From Roseofilum casamattae BLCC-M143 (GTDB taxonomy: Bacteria > Cyanobacteriota > Cyanobacteriia > Cyanobacteriales > Desertifilaceae), in NCBI RefSeq assembly GCF_030068455.1, contig NZ_JAQOSQ010000002.1, forward strand, positions 124,001-188,000: DNA of 64,000 bases, given 5' to 3'. The translations under genes were made by a program, and so were the position numbers. The notes under the pieces are model-generated. The model saw only the letters and a list, made by a program, of their open reading frames with translations. It made no database searches and was not told where the DNA came from. Shown here one piece after another: positions 44,574 to 54,400 of this stretch (the first letter of the stretch is position 1; every line of letters begins with the position of its first letter).

Positions 44574-45146
44574 ATGCTAACGACTAAACCTCGATTTGCA
44601 ACCTTTGCAGAGTATCTGGAGTATGAGGATGATTCCGAACAACTCTATGAATTGTTTAATGGGGAATTAATCGCAATGCCGCCAGAGTCCGGACTGAATG
44701 TTGAGATTGCTACTTTTCTGGTTCTGCAATTTGCCAGGGTACTACCGTATCGTCAAGTACGGTCTAATGGACTAGAGGTGGAAGTCCGAGGCGAACCAAA
44801 GAATCGCTATCCGGATTTGACGATTATTCGACAAGAGCATATTGAACTTTTGGCGCAACGCAATACGATTCGTTTGTCGATGCCTCCGCCATTATTAGTT
44901 GTGGAAGTTGTGAGTCCGGGCGAAATTCAACGAGAGCGAGACTATATTGCCAAACGAAAACAATACCAAGATTGTGGCATTCCGGAATATTGGATTGTCG
45001 ATCCACACAGAGAATCTATTCTGGTCTTAGAATTAACCGGAGGACAGTATACGGAGGTGGGAGAGTTTGGTTATGGCGATACGATTGAGTCCCCGAGTTT
45101 TCCGGAACTGGAGCTAGAAGTTTTGCAGGTTTTGGGAGTGGAATAG
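44574..45146 (+). CDS. Uma2-family (DUF820) endonuclease-like protein
   Basis: The 190-residue protein has the usual Uma2 layout: 'TFAEYLEYEDDSEQLYELFNG' style N-terminus (shown in part), 'RYPDLTIIRQEHIELL', 'PPLLVVEVVSPGEIQRERDY' and 'YQDCGIPEYWIVDPHRESI'. The acidic and lysine residues of the PD-(D/E)XK fold (the D of 'YPDL', the E of 'VVEVVS', the K of 'AKRKQY') are present. The biological role of this large cyanobacterial family is unknown. It is a single gene with no coiled-coil tail, unlike the copy at 15555. Confidence 0.88.
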   Translation: MLTTKPRFATFAEYLEYEDDSEQLYELFNGELIAMPPESGLNVEIATFLVLQFARVLPYRQVRSNGLEVEVRGEPKNRYPDLTIIRQEHIELLAQRNTIRLSMPPPLLVVEVVSPGEIQRERDYIAKRKQYQDCGIPEYWIVDPHRESILVLELTGGQYTEVGEFGYGDTIESPSFPELELEVLQVLGVE

Positions 45147-45358
45147 GTACAATTTGCGAATTGGTGCGCTTTGGGAAGCATCCAACGAATAATGATATTA
45201 AATTATTCTCAGATTCCGTAGGGCCGCGCCTTTGTTATCCTCCGCGCCAAGTTTAAGCCACTAGAGAGTATGTTAACCCTCTGACAGTCTCTCCAGGTTA
45301 TCCTTTATAATTGAAGGCAAATGAAACGCTAGATGAATCCGCGCCCTGCACGACTCTA

Positions 45359-46210
45359 ATGTTAAATCTGACTTCTGTTGTAATTGATGAATTCTTAGTG
45401 AAAATCCGCGAAGGTTACCATCGCACCTATGGTGGCTATAAACCCGATTATGCGGATATAATTGTCTGGGCAGGGAGTATGGCCCTGGAGAATATTGCCA
45501 ATAGCGATGCTCTTTACCACAATGTAGAACATACAATTTTTGTGACCTTGGTCGGGCAGGAAATTCTTCGCGGAAAACATATTCGTGAAGGGGGAGTTTC
45601 TCCGGAAGATTGGTTGCATTTTATGATTTCTTTGCTCTGCCATGATATTGGTTATATTAAAGGAGTATGTCGCAACGATCGCCATGCCGAGAGATTATAC
45701 GATTCGGGTATTCGAGATAATTTAATCCAATTACCTGCAGGAGCAACCGATGCCGGTCTCACCCCCTATCATGTCGATCGCGGAAAGCGGTTTATTGAGG
45801 AGCGTTTTGGCGGCCATAAATTAATTGATGCAGAGGAAATTAAGCGGAACATTGAGTTAACTCGTTTCCCGGTTCCCAACGATGAAGATCATGCCGATAC
45901 CATTAATTATCCGGGGTTGGTGCGCGGAGCGGATTTAATCGGGCAACTGAGCGATCCGCACTATTTGCAAAAAATTCCCGCTCTGTTTTACGAGTTTCAA
46001 GAAAATGGAGCGAATAAACAGTTAGGATATAGTAATCCAGGCGATTTGCGCAATAATTATCCCTCGTTTTTTTGGAATGTGGTTTCCTCTTATATTCAAT
46101 CTTCACTCAATCATTTAAAGCTAACGCAAGAAGGAAAACAGGTAATTGCTAACTTGTATGCGAATGTTTTTCGAGTGGAACATGAAGCAGAAACCAGTAA
46201 GTTTATTTAG
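45359..46210 (+). CDS. HD-domain metal-dependent phosphohydrolase
   Basis: The 283-residue protein has the HD-superfamily pattern: His54 and His58 in 'YHNVEHTIF', the His95-Asp96 doublet in 'LLCHDIGYIKG', and later 'DAEEIKRNIELTRFPVP' and 'VRGADLIGQLSDPHYL' with conserved Asp. Such proteins hydrolyse phosphate esters of nucleotides or cyclic nucleotides. The substrate is not evident. The ATG at 45359 is preferred. A TTG at 45311 would add 16 residues that do not look like part of the fold. A HIP1-based hairpin follows the stop. Confidence 0.85.
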   Translation: MLNLTSVVIDEFLVKIREGYHRTYGGYKPDYADIIVWAGSMALENIANSDALYHNVEHTIFVTLVGQEILRGKHIREGGVSPEDWLHFMISLLCHDIGYIKGVCRNDRHAERLYDSGIRDNLIQLPAGATDAGLTPYHVDRGKRFIEERFGGHKLIDAEEIKRNIELTRFPVPNDEDHADTINYPGLVRGADLIGQLSDPHYLQKIPALFYEFQENGANKQLGYSNPGDLRNNYPSFFWNVVSSYIQSSLNHLKLTQEGKQVIANLYANVFRVEHEAETSKFI

Positions 46211-46233
46211 GGCTTGCTGAAAAAACTAAGAAT

Positions 46234-46265
46234 GATGCGATCGCATTCTAATCGGCGATCGCATC
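46234..46265. terminator. Hairpin built from two HIP1 sites, possible terminator
   Basis: GATGCGATCGC (46234-46244) and GCGATCGCATC (46255-46265) make an 11-bp stem with a ten-base loop, 24 bp after the HD gene stop. No T-run follows, so termination is uncertain. Because HIP1 is itself a palindrome, two sites close together pair by chance more often than random sequence. Confidence 0.35.
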
Positions 46266-46317
46266 TCTAGTTCTGAACGTTACCATTGCGATAACAATCG
46301 GCAAATTCTCTAATCTT

Positions 46318-46436
46318 ATACCAAATCCGTTTTATTGAGGATGTTTGCGGGATCTGCCGTAGAGACAAGGCATGCCTTGTCTCTACTGGGTTTCGGTTAA
46401 CTCTTGAATATAGTCTGTGGTAACTGGATTTGGTAT
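46318..46436. mobile_element. MITE-like element, copy 2 (119 bp)
   Basis: Same terminal inverted repeats as copy 1 (ATACCAAATCC at 46318-46328, GGATTTGGTAT at 46426-46436), the same 119-bp length and the same central palindrome around GGCATGCC. The right end shares its last base with the stop codon of the small exported protein gene (46436-46813). About nine substitutions separate the copies, and there are no indels. Confidence 0.85.
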
Positions 46437-46813
46437 TACTGAATCGGGCCATTGTAGTCTACCCGAACCCAAGTTCCGTCTTTGGGAACAGTCACGATAC
46501 TTTCAACAGTGGGTACGGAGAAACCTGGCTGGCCGCCATAGAATTTAAACGTCCAGGTATCATCGCCATTATCGACAAATGGAGAAGCGGTTGCGTCTCC
46601 ATGCATGGAACTTTCGGCACGATATTGACTGAGTCCGCCATTAGCTTGTTCGGCGGCTTGACGGGCGAGGTTTTTCGCGCGACTTAAACTAAAGAGATCT
46701 TCAACAGAAACTTGAACTTCCGGCGCGCTCGGTGCAGATGTTTGAGCGGTGACGCTAAGAGGAAAAGCAATAAGAGTGCTGAGGGCGATCGCAGATACTA
46801 AAACTTTGGACAT
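46436..46813 (-). CDS. Small exported protein of unknown function
   Basis: The 125-residue protein has a clear Sec signal peptide (1-24, ending 'LSVTAQT'). The mature part has a helical stretch ('VEDLFSLSRAKNLARQAAEQ') and a beta-rich end with 'DDTWTFKFYGGQPGF' and 'VTVPKDGTWVRVDY'. It is probably periplasmic. I recognise no family function. The stop TAA adjoins the end of the second 119-bp element and shares one base with it, so the original C-terminus may have been slightly different. It stands alone on its strand, with AT-rich sequence upstream. Confidence 0.8.
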   Translation of the reverse strand: MSKVLVSAIALSTLIAFPLSVTAQTSAPSAPEVQVSVEDLFSLSRAKNLARQAAEQANGGLSQYRAESSMHGDATASPFVDNGDDTWTFKFYGGQPGFSVPTVESIVTVPKDGTWVRVDYNGPIQ

Positions 46814-46945
46814 AATAACCTCATGTAGACTGATAACAAAGTAATTGCATTTCGATAGTAACCTGATGCAATAGCTCGAGCAATTGTTCCCCAGGTAGAT
46901 TTAATTAAAAATTAAAAATAAATCTATTTTTTTCCGGATTTGCGA

Positions 46946-47812
46946 TTAATGTTTGGCGTGTATTTGCGGTAGAATTAAGGCGATCGCCACCAGAACAGCG
47001 GTCACTAAATTTAAATCTTGTGCCTTGAGTCCGATGAAGTTTGCATTTAAAGCCAAAGCAACGGCCAAGCGATAGAGAATAGCGCCGCAGACGACTCCCA
47101 AGGTGGCGCGAACCACTGTTTTTCCGGGGATAACTGTTTCTCCGATAATGACCGCTGCCAGTCCGAGAACAATGGTTCCGACTCCCAGAGCCACATCGGC
47201 AAAGCCATAAATTTGCGCGAAGAGAGCGCCAGCCAAAGCGACTAAGCTATTACTGAGGGCCATTCCCAGAATCGTGACGCGACCGGTATAAATTCCCGCA
47301 GCTTCCGCCATGGTGGGATTGGCTCCCGTCGCTCGCACGGACAAGCCCCAATCCGTGGCTAGGAGCCAATCTAAGGCGAGTTTAATGAAAACGATCGCAA
47401 ACGCTAAAACCAGAGGAATGGCGACTTGCCGGGGCAGGGAAAGCTCGCTGAGGGGGCTGAAGAGAGTGGTTTCTCCCAAGAGCGGAACATTGGGCCGGCC
47501 GGCAATGCGCAAGTTAATCGAATAGAGCGCGATCGCCGTTAAAATGCTCGAGAGGAGATTGAGGATCTTGAACTGTACCGTCAGCCAAGCCGTACAAGCG
47601 CCAGCCAGACCTCCAGCCAGAATGGCGATCGCCGTTGCAATAATCGGATGGACTCCTTGCACGATCAGGGTTGCGGCCACAACGCTTCCGAGAGGAAAGC
47701 TACCGTCAACCGTGAGGTCGGGAAAATCTAGGATGCGGAAGGATAGATACACCCCTAACCCGACTAAAGAATAGAGTAAACCCAGTTCAACAGCTCCGAG
47801 GAGGGCAGTCAT
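46946..47812 (-). CDS. ABC-type permease of the branched-chain/ribose (BPD_transp_2) type
   Basis: The 288-residue protein has eight to nine hydrophobic helices and the family motif 'GANPTMAEAAGI', followed by small-residue helices. The N-terminus 'LGVYLSFRILDFPDLTVDGSFPLG' (in part) is typical of the permeases grouped with lipoprotein substrate-binding partners of COG2984/COG4120 type (for example aromatic amino acid importers). Neither the ATPase nor the cognate binding protein is adjacent. The gene lies 17 bp after manC on the same strand, which may be only a shared transcript. Substrate unknown. Confidence 0.82.
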   Translation of the reverse strand: MTALLGAVELGLLYSLVGLGVYLSFRILDFPDLTVDGSFPLGSVVAATLIVQGVHPIIATAIAILAGGLAGACTAWLTVQFKILNLLSSILTAIALYSINLRIAGRPNVPLLGETTLFSPLSELSLPRQVAIPLVLAFAIVFIKLALDWLLATDWGLSVRATGANPTMAEAAGIYTGRVTILGMALSNSLVALAGALFAQIYGFADVALGVGTIVLGLAAVIIGETVIPGKTVVRATLGVVCGAILYRLAVALALNANFIGLKAQDLNLVTAVLVAIALILPQIHAKH

Positions 47813-47829
47813 AATCGTCGAGAGCTAAG

Positions 47830-48891
47830 TTAGAGTAAATGTTGATATTGAGGATCGGATTTCAGTATTCCGAGAACTTTTTTAATCTCTTGCGTCCGTT
47901 CTTTCTTCACGATCAACGTCGCTTTCCCATCGCGAACAATGACCACATCCTCTAAGCCAATGGTCACCACAACACCTTCGGGATCTTCATCATAAACGAT
48001 CGCCCCTTGGGTATCCAACCCCACATGATTTCCCAATTCTAGATTAGTTTGCTCTCCTTGCAATAATCTAGCCATGGCATTCCAGTCTCCCAGATCGTCC
48101 CAACCAAAGTCAGCAGGAAGCACGTAGGCGAGTTGAGTTTTTTCCATTAAGGCATAGTCGATAGAAATTTTGGGCAGTTCGCTGTAAGCATTTTCTCCTT
48201 GTTCTTGGAGCGGGTTTAAGATCTCTGGAGCGTAAGCCTTCAGTTCGGAGAGAACGACACCGGCGCGAAAAATAAACATGCCACTATTCCAACTAAAACA
48301 CCCTCGGGCGATAAATTGTTCGGCAGTAGTCCTATCCGGTTTTTCGGTGAAGCGCTGTACCTGATAAACGGGTAAATTCAGATAGTTTCCTTGTGCTTCT
48401 CCTTGTTCGATATATCCATATCCGGTAGACGGATAAGCCGGTTTCACGCCGAGAGTCACGATCGCCTCCTCCTTCGTCGCTAATTCTACTGCAGCGCGAA
48501 TGGTCTGTTCAAAGGCCGGGCGATCGCCGATCCAATGATCCGCCGGAAAAAATCCGATGGGCGCATCTTCACCATAGCGTTCGGCCACCTTTAACGTCGT
48601 CCAAGCTACCGCTGGGGCCGTATCGCGACCTTCCGGTTCCGCCAATATATTCGCTTCCGGAAGTTGGGGGAGTTGCTCGCGCACTCCAGAGGCCAGTTGA
48701 CGGGAAGTACAAACCCAGACCTTATCCCAACCTCCAGCTAAGGCAACCAGTCGCTCGGCTGTCGTTTGGAGCAACGTCGAACCCGTTCCATCCAAACTCA
48801 AAAACTGTTTCGGGCGCTGTTTGCGACTGAGGGGCCAAAAACGCTCTCCTTTACCACCGGCGAGAATTACGGGGATAATCGGATCGGCCAT
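47830..48891 (-). CDS. manC: Mannose-1-phosphate guanylyltransferase
   Basis: The enzyme makes GDP-mannose from GTP and mannose 1-phosphate for exopolysaccharide, LPS and GDP-fucose synthesis. The nucleotidyl-transfer motif 'ILAGGKGERFWPLSR' and 'PKQFLSL' is at the N-terminus. 'EPEGRDTAPA', 'FTEKPD' and 'WNSGMFIF' are also typical. At 353 residues it lacks the C-terminal isomerase domain of the bifunctional enzyme. It could supply the glycan locus at 22-38 kb, but it is 10 kb away. Confidence 0.92.
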   Translation of the reverse strand: MADPIIPVILAGGKGERFWPLSRKQRPKQFLSLDGTGSTLLQTTAERLVALAGGWDKVWVCTSRQLASGVREQLPQLPEANILAEPEGRDTAPAVAWTTLKVAERYGEDAPIGFFPADHWIGDRPAFEQTIRAAVELATKEEAIVTLGVKPAYPSTGYGYIEQGEAQGNYLNLPVYQVQRFTEKPDRTTAEQFIARGCFSWNSGMFIFRAGVVLSELKAYAPEILNPLQEQGENAYSELPKISIDYALMEKTQLAYVLPADFGWDDLGDWNAMARLLQGEQTNLELGNHVGLDTQGAIVYDEDPEGVVVTIGLEDVVIVRDGKATLIVKKERTQEIKKVLGILKSDPQYQHLL

Positions 48892-48957
48892 GATACAGAT
48901 GTCCTTAGCTCAACTGCCGATATGGTAACAGGGAATAGGGAGTTGGGAATACGGGAT

Positions 48958-50373
48958 TTATTCATTGATGGGGACAAAATCGTAGCCGAATCCCGTGCGA
49001 TCGCCAGCCTCAATTTTTACTAACTGCAACGCCTGGTTGCGATCGCCCGACGGCAAAAAGCGGATCGGGCCGGATGCGCCACTCACCGGGACATCTAGCG
49101 TACCTAGAGCTTGCTGTATTCCCGAACGAGTGGGGTCTGTAGCGATCGCCTCGGCTAAGACAAGGAGGGCATCGTAGGCTAGGGCCGTACGCCAATTCAC
49201 TTGAGCTTTCCATAACTGTAGGCTGCTTTGGGAAAATGGGGAGTCGAGGTTGGCTAAAATATGCCAGGGAATTGTGACAACCATGGCTTCTGCCTCGTTG
49301 CCCGCCTTCTCTAACACTGTGGCTTTATACAGGCTATCGCCACCGAGAAGGGGCAGTTGGCGATCGTTAGCAACAATAACGTCTAAAGCAGAATTGAGTA
49401 CGGTAGAATCTGTAGCTAAGACGATCGCTTCTGCGCCTTGGGTGACGGCCTGTTTTACCGCGCTACTGGGATTAAACATCACCGAAGATAGATCGAACTC
49501 GGCAACGGTTTCCCCGCCATCAGCCAAGAGAGCAGTGGTAAATGCATTGGTCAGAGACTGGCTGTAGTTGCTCTCCGAGTTGTAAAAAATGGCAACCTTC
49601 TGCTTATCTAACGTTTGCAAGAGATATCGCGATAACGTGGTTCCCGTAAAGCGATCGCTCGGTACCGTGCGAAAAATATAACTTCCTGCTGTGGAGAGAT
49701 CGACAGATGTTGATGTCGGAGAGATCGCGACCAGCTCTCCTTGTTGGTAAATATTAGCAGCGGCTAAACTCACCTGGGAACTAAAGTGACCGATCGCGCC
49801 TAAAACTCGGTCATCTTCGACCAGCGCTCGGGCAATGTCTGCGGCTATTTCCCCATCGTTACTATCATCGCCGATAATGATGCGGACTGGCGTGCCATTA
49901 ATACCGCCTTTTTGATTGATTTCGGCTTGCGCTTGAGCCACCCCGCGCAGCAACTCTTGGGCGCCGTCGAGCTGGCTGGTGATGGGAACTAGAGCAGCTA
50001 TGACGTAAGAGTTTTGGTTGCCAATGCGCGCGTTATTGAGGTAAATGAGGGCTTCGGGATCGTTAGGATTCTTGGCTAAAGAGGCTTCTAGCTCGGTAAT
50101 AGCCGACTGCCAGTCACCCGTGGCGATCGCCGAAATCCCTTCTTCTTTCTCCATCGTTGTATTTTGGTAAATGAGGATTTTCTCTCCTTCGCTGAAGCGC
50201 TCTTTGACTGGAATTCCTGCTGTTTCTGCGTCTGAGCTGGCCAAAGTTGGCGTATCTCTGTGCAAGAGAGTGTTTCCTCCTCGATGCAGAAACCACCACC
50301 CTCCGAACCCAACAATTCCCAAACAGATTAACATTGCCACGAGCAACAGTTGAGTATCGTTTTTCTGAGCCAT
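48958..50373 (-). CDS. Membrane-anchored ligand-binding protein (Peripla_BP_6 type) with TPR segment
   Basis: The 471-residue protein has one N-terminal membrane helix (about 9-30), a short TPR-like segment ('EKEEGISAIATGDWQSAI', 'PEALIYLNNARIG'; about 70-120), and a branched-chain-amino-acid receptor fold from about 128: 'QAQAEINQKGGINGTPVRII', 'GAIGHFSSQVSLAAANIYQ', 'SPTSTSVDLS' and 'FYNSESNYSQSL'. It is an anchored receptor rather than a free periplasmic protein. No permease or ATPase of the Liv type is nearby. The ATG at 50373 is preferred to a GTG at 50382. Confidence 0.84.
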   Translation of the reverse strand: MAQKNDTQLLLVAMLICLGIVGFGGWWFLHRGGNTLLHRDTPTLASSDAETAGIPVKERFSEGEKILIYQNTTMEKEEGISAIATGDWQSAITELEASLAKNPNDPEALIYLNNARIGNQNSYVIAALVPITSQLDGAQELLRGVAQAQAEINQKGGINGTPVRIIIGDDSNDGEIAADIARALVEDDRVLGAIGHFSSQVSLAAANIYQQGELVAISPTSTSVDLSTAGSYIFRTVPSDRFTGTTLSRYLLQTLDKQKVAIFYNSESNYSQSLTNAFTTALLADGGETVAEFDLSSVMFNPSSAVKQAVTQGAEAIVLATDSTVLNSALDVIVANDRQLPLLGGDSLYKATVLEKAGNEAEAMVVTIPWHILANLDSPFSQSSLQLWKAQVNWRTALAYDALLVLAEAIATDPTRSGIQQALGTLDVPVSGASGPIRFLPSGDRNQALQLVKIEAGDRTGFGYDFVPINE

Positions 50374-50507
50374 ATGTCCCACTCCGGCGATCGACGATTA
50401 ATCTTTGGCAATTGCTGTGAATCTTAAGCAAAAGCAGCATATTGAGTAACGTGCATACCAAAGCTAGCATAATGGAGGAGTCCTGTAGGATGTTTCTTAA
50501 CTAATCT

Positions 50508-50762
50508 ATGCCGCGCTTTACTCCCTATACTCTGCAAATGCAAATTACTCGGATGTTCCAGGAAGGACAATCGTTTTTTGCCTTAACGAAAGTACAGGAT
50601 TGGTTGAAAGAACGCGATCGCGACCCGGAAGACTATATTATTAACTTCCAAGAAGTTCCCGCTCCTCCTGGTTCTCCCGACGTTTATGCGATCGCCGTGC
50701 AACTGCAGCGCAAGGACGGTCAACCGGTGGATGAGTGGTTATTGGAAGAAGTGAACCGTTAA
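50508..50762 (+). CDS. Small conserved cyanobacterial protein of unknown function
   Basis: The 84-residue soluble protein has one helix ('TLQMQITRMFQEGQSFFAL') and a mixed alpha/beta end ('PDVYAIAVQLQRKDGQPVDE'). The regular composition and third-base choice match the neighbouring genes, which supports a real gene. No signal peptide, membrane helix or known motif is present. The Shine-Dalgarno sequence is weak. The VanZ-like gene follows about 100 bp downstream in the same direction. Confidence 0.72.
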   Translation: MPRFTPYTLQMQITRMFQEGQSFFALTKVQDWLKERDRDPEDYIINFQEVPAPPGSPDVYAIAVQLQRKDGQPVDEWLLEEVNR

Positions 50763-50858
50763 GCCAGCATAACCGGACAAGGTTCGATCGATCTCGGGAA
50801 ACTTGGGATTATCTCCGTGCGTCATAGGGCGATCGACGATCCAAACTTGGTAACTTGT

Positions 50859-51257
50859 ATGATGACTTCTCCGAGCAAACGAACTCAACGAGCATGGATC
50901 GTTGCCTTCTGGCTCTATTTTCTCTTTCTCATGCTCGTTTCTCTGGCTGCTTATCTGCAATGGCTGCCGGAAAAAGTTGCCGATTATGATAAAGCCGGTC
51001 ATCTAATTCTCATCGGGACGGCAGGCATTTTGAGCCACCAAGCCTTGGGACAGCGAATGATGCCAATTGGTAAGTTTTTTCTCCCTCTGGGTCCGGTATT
51101 GGTGACGTTATTTTCCGCGATCGATGAAACTTTACAAATGCTCTCCCCCGCTCGCAGTCATAGTTTAACCGATCTCGCCGCTAATTGGATTGGCATTTGG
51201 CTATTTTATGGCATTTTTTGGATAATTTCTAAGAGCGGATTCGTAAACGAAAAATAG
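50859..51257 (+). CDS. VanZ-family membrane protein
   Basis: The 132-residue protein has four membrane helices. The VanZ-like motif is seen in 'DKAGHLILIGTAGILSHQAL' and in 'IDETLQMLSPARSHSLTDLA', whose Asp/Glu and 'R..SLTD' residues are conserved in the family. VanZ relatives occur in teicoplanin resistance and in many genomes with unknown roles. The ATG at 50859 (or the adjacent one at 50862) is preferred over a GTG at 50817, because the extra residues are not part of the fold. Confidence 0.8.
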   Translation: MMTSPSKRTQRAWIVAFWLYFLFLMLVSLAAYLQWLPEKVADYDKAGHLILIGTAGILSHQALGQRMMPIGKFFLPLGPVLVTLFSAIDETLQMLSPARSHSLTDLAANWIGIWLFYGIFWIISKSGFVNEK

Positions 51258-51447
51258 AGAAAACTTCCGATAAACTGAAGGCATATTAGATTACGCATCC
51301 TAACTCTTTCTCCTAAACCTTGGAATCAATCGACCGGACTCGGAACTAGATTTAGTGCAACATATTGCAACAAAACGGACTTGCACGCTAACCGTAGAGT
51401 GGTATAGGATAAAAAGCCCTAAGCCTGTGGATTAATCCTCGATCGCC

Positions 51448-54400
51448 GTGAACCACCTAACCGAATGGGCACAAAGTTGTGTCGATCCGCAACTGACTGC
51501 CCTCAACGTCATCCCCCTCAACGGGCAAACCGCTTACAACTACCTGCTCTATTCCGACGACCTCCCCCGCTGCCGAGATGGTCGTTTGCGAGCTACGGTA
51601 CGACGGCGCTATCAGCATCTGGAAGAAGGAGGATGGTGGTGTTCTGGCATTAACCCCATGACTGGAGAAGACGACCCTTGGGGATGCTTCAAACCGAGTC
51701 AACCGCGATCGCACGACGGCAAACCGATCAAATACGAACATCCTCCAAAAACTTCCACCGGGTTATTTGCTCTGCGGGTAACCCAGAACCTATGGCAGCA
51801 GATCGCCAACCGATCGCACCTGGAACTGACTCCAGAATGCCTCCAACCCGATCGAGCGGATCTCGGCTTTTGGCAATGGGTACAAGATAACCCCAAGGTT
51901 CCGCTCTGCATTACCGAAGGAGCGAAAAAAGCGGGAACCTTGCTCAGTGCGGGCTATGGGGCGATCGCGCTTCCCGGCATCAATAACGGTTATCGCATTC
52001 CCAAAGACGAGAGAGGCCGGCGCATCGGCCGTCCCCACCTCATCGAGCAACTGCAATCTGCGATCGGGGAAAACCGAACGGTTTATATCGTGTTCGACCA
52101 AGATAGCAAACCGAATAGTATCCGTGCCGTTAACCATGCCATTTGGCGCATGGGAACCTTGCTGCAACAAGCAGGTTGCACCGTGCGCGTGGTGACTTGG
52201 TCGCCAGAACTGGGAAAAGGAGTGGACGATCTGATCGCCAGAGAAGGACGAGAGGCTTTCGATCGCGCCTACGAGGGAGCGTTGTTACTGGATCGCTGGA
52301 AAGCCGCGACTGGAGCGCAACTGACTCATTCGCGATCGCAAACTCTCGAGACTCGCTACTTACCCAGCGATCTCACTATCCCCGAAACCGCACAACTGGT
52401 TGCCATCAAATCTGCCAAAGGAACCGGTAAAACTCACCTGCTGCAAACCGTCATCCAAGAGGCAAAACAAACCCAACGACCCATCCTCGTCATCAGCCAT
52501 CGCGTTCAACTGGTAGAGTCTCTCTCGGCGCGGTTGCAGCTCCCCGTCCTCCATCAAAACCCCTCTCCCATTCCCGGATACGTGCTCTGCATCGACTCCC
52601 TGCATCCAGACTCCCGCGCTCGGTTTGACCCGCAAGATTGGGAAAATGCCCTCATTATTATTGATGAAGTGGAACAAGTCTTGTGGCATGGTTTAAACTC
52701 GAGCACCTGTCGCAGCAAGCGCGTCCCGATCCTGAAAACCCTAAAAGCTCTAATCCGCACCGCATTAGGAACGGGTGGAAAACTCTGGGCGATGGATGCG
52801 GATCTCAGCGATATTTCTCTCGATTATTTAATCGCTCTGTCGGGTATCGATCCGGAAGTTCATCTGATTGAAAATTGCTGGAAACCCAGTCTGGAAGAGG
52901 CATGGCAGGTTTATAACTATGCCGATAAAACTCCAGAGCGGTTGGTTCGAGATTTAGAACAGTATATTGCTCGCGGCGGACGGCCGATGGTTTGTTTGTC
53001 GGCGCAGAAACGAGGAAGTAAATGGGGAACAATTACCTTAGAAACCTATTTTCAGCAGCGATTTGGCGATCGCAACATTCTCCGCATCGACTCGGAAACT
53101 CTGAACGACCCCAACCATCCGGTCTCGCAATATACCCGTAACGGACAATCTTTAGACGCGCTTTTGAGTCAGTACGATCTGGTGTTGGCATCTCCGGCGA
53201 TCGAAACTGGGGTGAGCATTGACTTGCGCGGTCACTTTACGTCGGTCTGGGCGATCGCCCAAGGCGTGCAAGGAGAAAGCTCGGTGCGCCAAGCGTTGGG
53301 ACGGTTGCGCGAACCGGTGCCGCGTTACATTTGGGTGGCTTCCTGTGGCTTTAACCGGGTGGGTAATGGTTCTACCTCTCTCTCGAATTTGCTCGGGAGC
53401 GAGCATAAGTTAACTCAGGTCAACATTCGTCTCTTGCAACAATCGGATTTTACGGAGTTGGACGATCTGGATACGGGGTTTCAAGCCGAATCCCTGATGG
53501 CGTGGGCCAAGTTAGCGGTACGGTTTAATGGTGGCATGGTGCGCTATCGGGAAGCCGTATTAGGGGGACTTGTGGTGGAGGGACATTGCTGCCAAGAAGT
53601 TCCGGTACTGCCAGAACTACCTGCGGAAGTCGAGACGCAGGAACCGAGTTTGAAGGCAGCTATTGATGAAGTTCTGGCGCAAAATTATCAGGCTGAGTGC
53701 GAGGCGATCGCGCAAACAGCTCCCCTCAGCAATCTGCCTCCCAAACAAGGAACCAAAACGCTACATCAACGCCGCATGACGCGCCATCGCGAAATCTGGC
53801 AGAAGTACGGCATACCAGTAACTCCAGAGGTCGTTAGTTTGGACGATCGCGGTTGGTACGCTCAACTTCAGTATCATTATTTTCTCACGATTGGTCGTCC
53901 TTACTTAGCCGATCGCGATGCGGGAATGGCCAGACAATTATTGTCAGCGCGATCGGGCGAGTTATTTTTACCGGATTTTAATAACTCGCAATTAGGGTCG
54001 CGCATTGGCACGATGGAACTGTTAGGAATTCCCGGAATTATTGCCGATCCGGAACGGCAGTTGATCAATACAGATTTGGATTTACAAGAGTTACAAGATA
54101 TTGCCCTGCGAAATAGACCGGAGATTAAATCGTTATTTGGTATGGGATTAGCAAAAAATGCATCTCCCATTGCGATCGCCAGCCGTTTCCTCAGTCTCTT
54201 AGGCTATCGCTTAAATTACTTGCGCTGTCGTTCGCAAAAAAACGAGAGTGGCGCGCTCAAACGCTTGCGGATTTACGGATTAGTTTGTCCGAACGATCCG
54301 CGCGATCGGGTATTTGAGCAATGGTTGGAACGCGATCGCGCTGGAGCCAAACGGTATTATTCTCTGCCCAGTTTGCCAGAAAAAGTAGTGGATAATTTGG

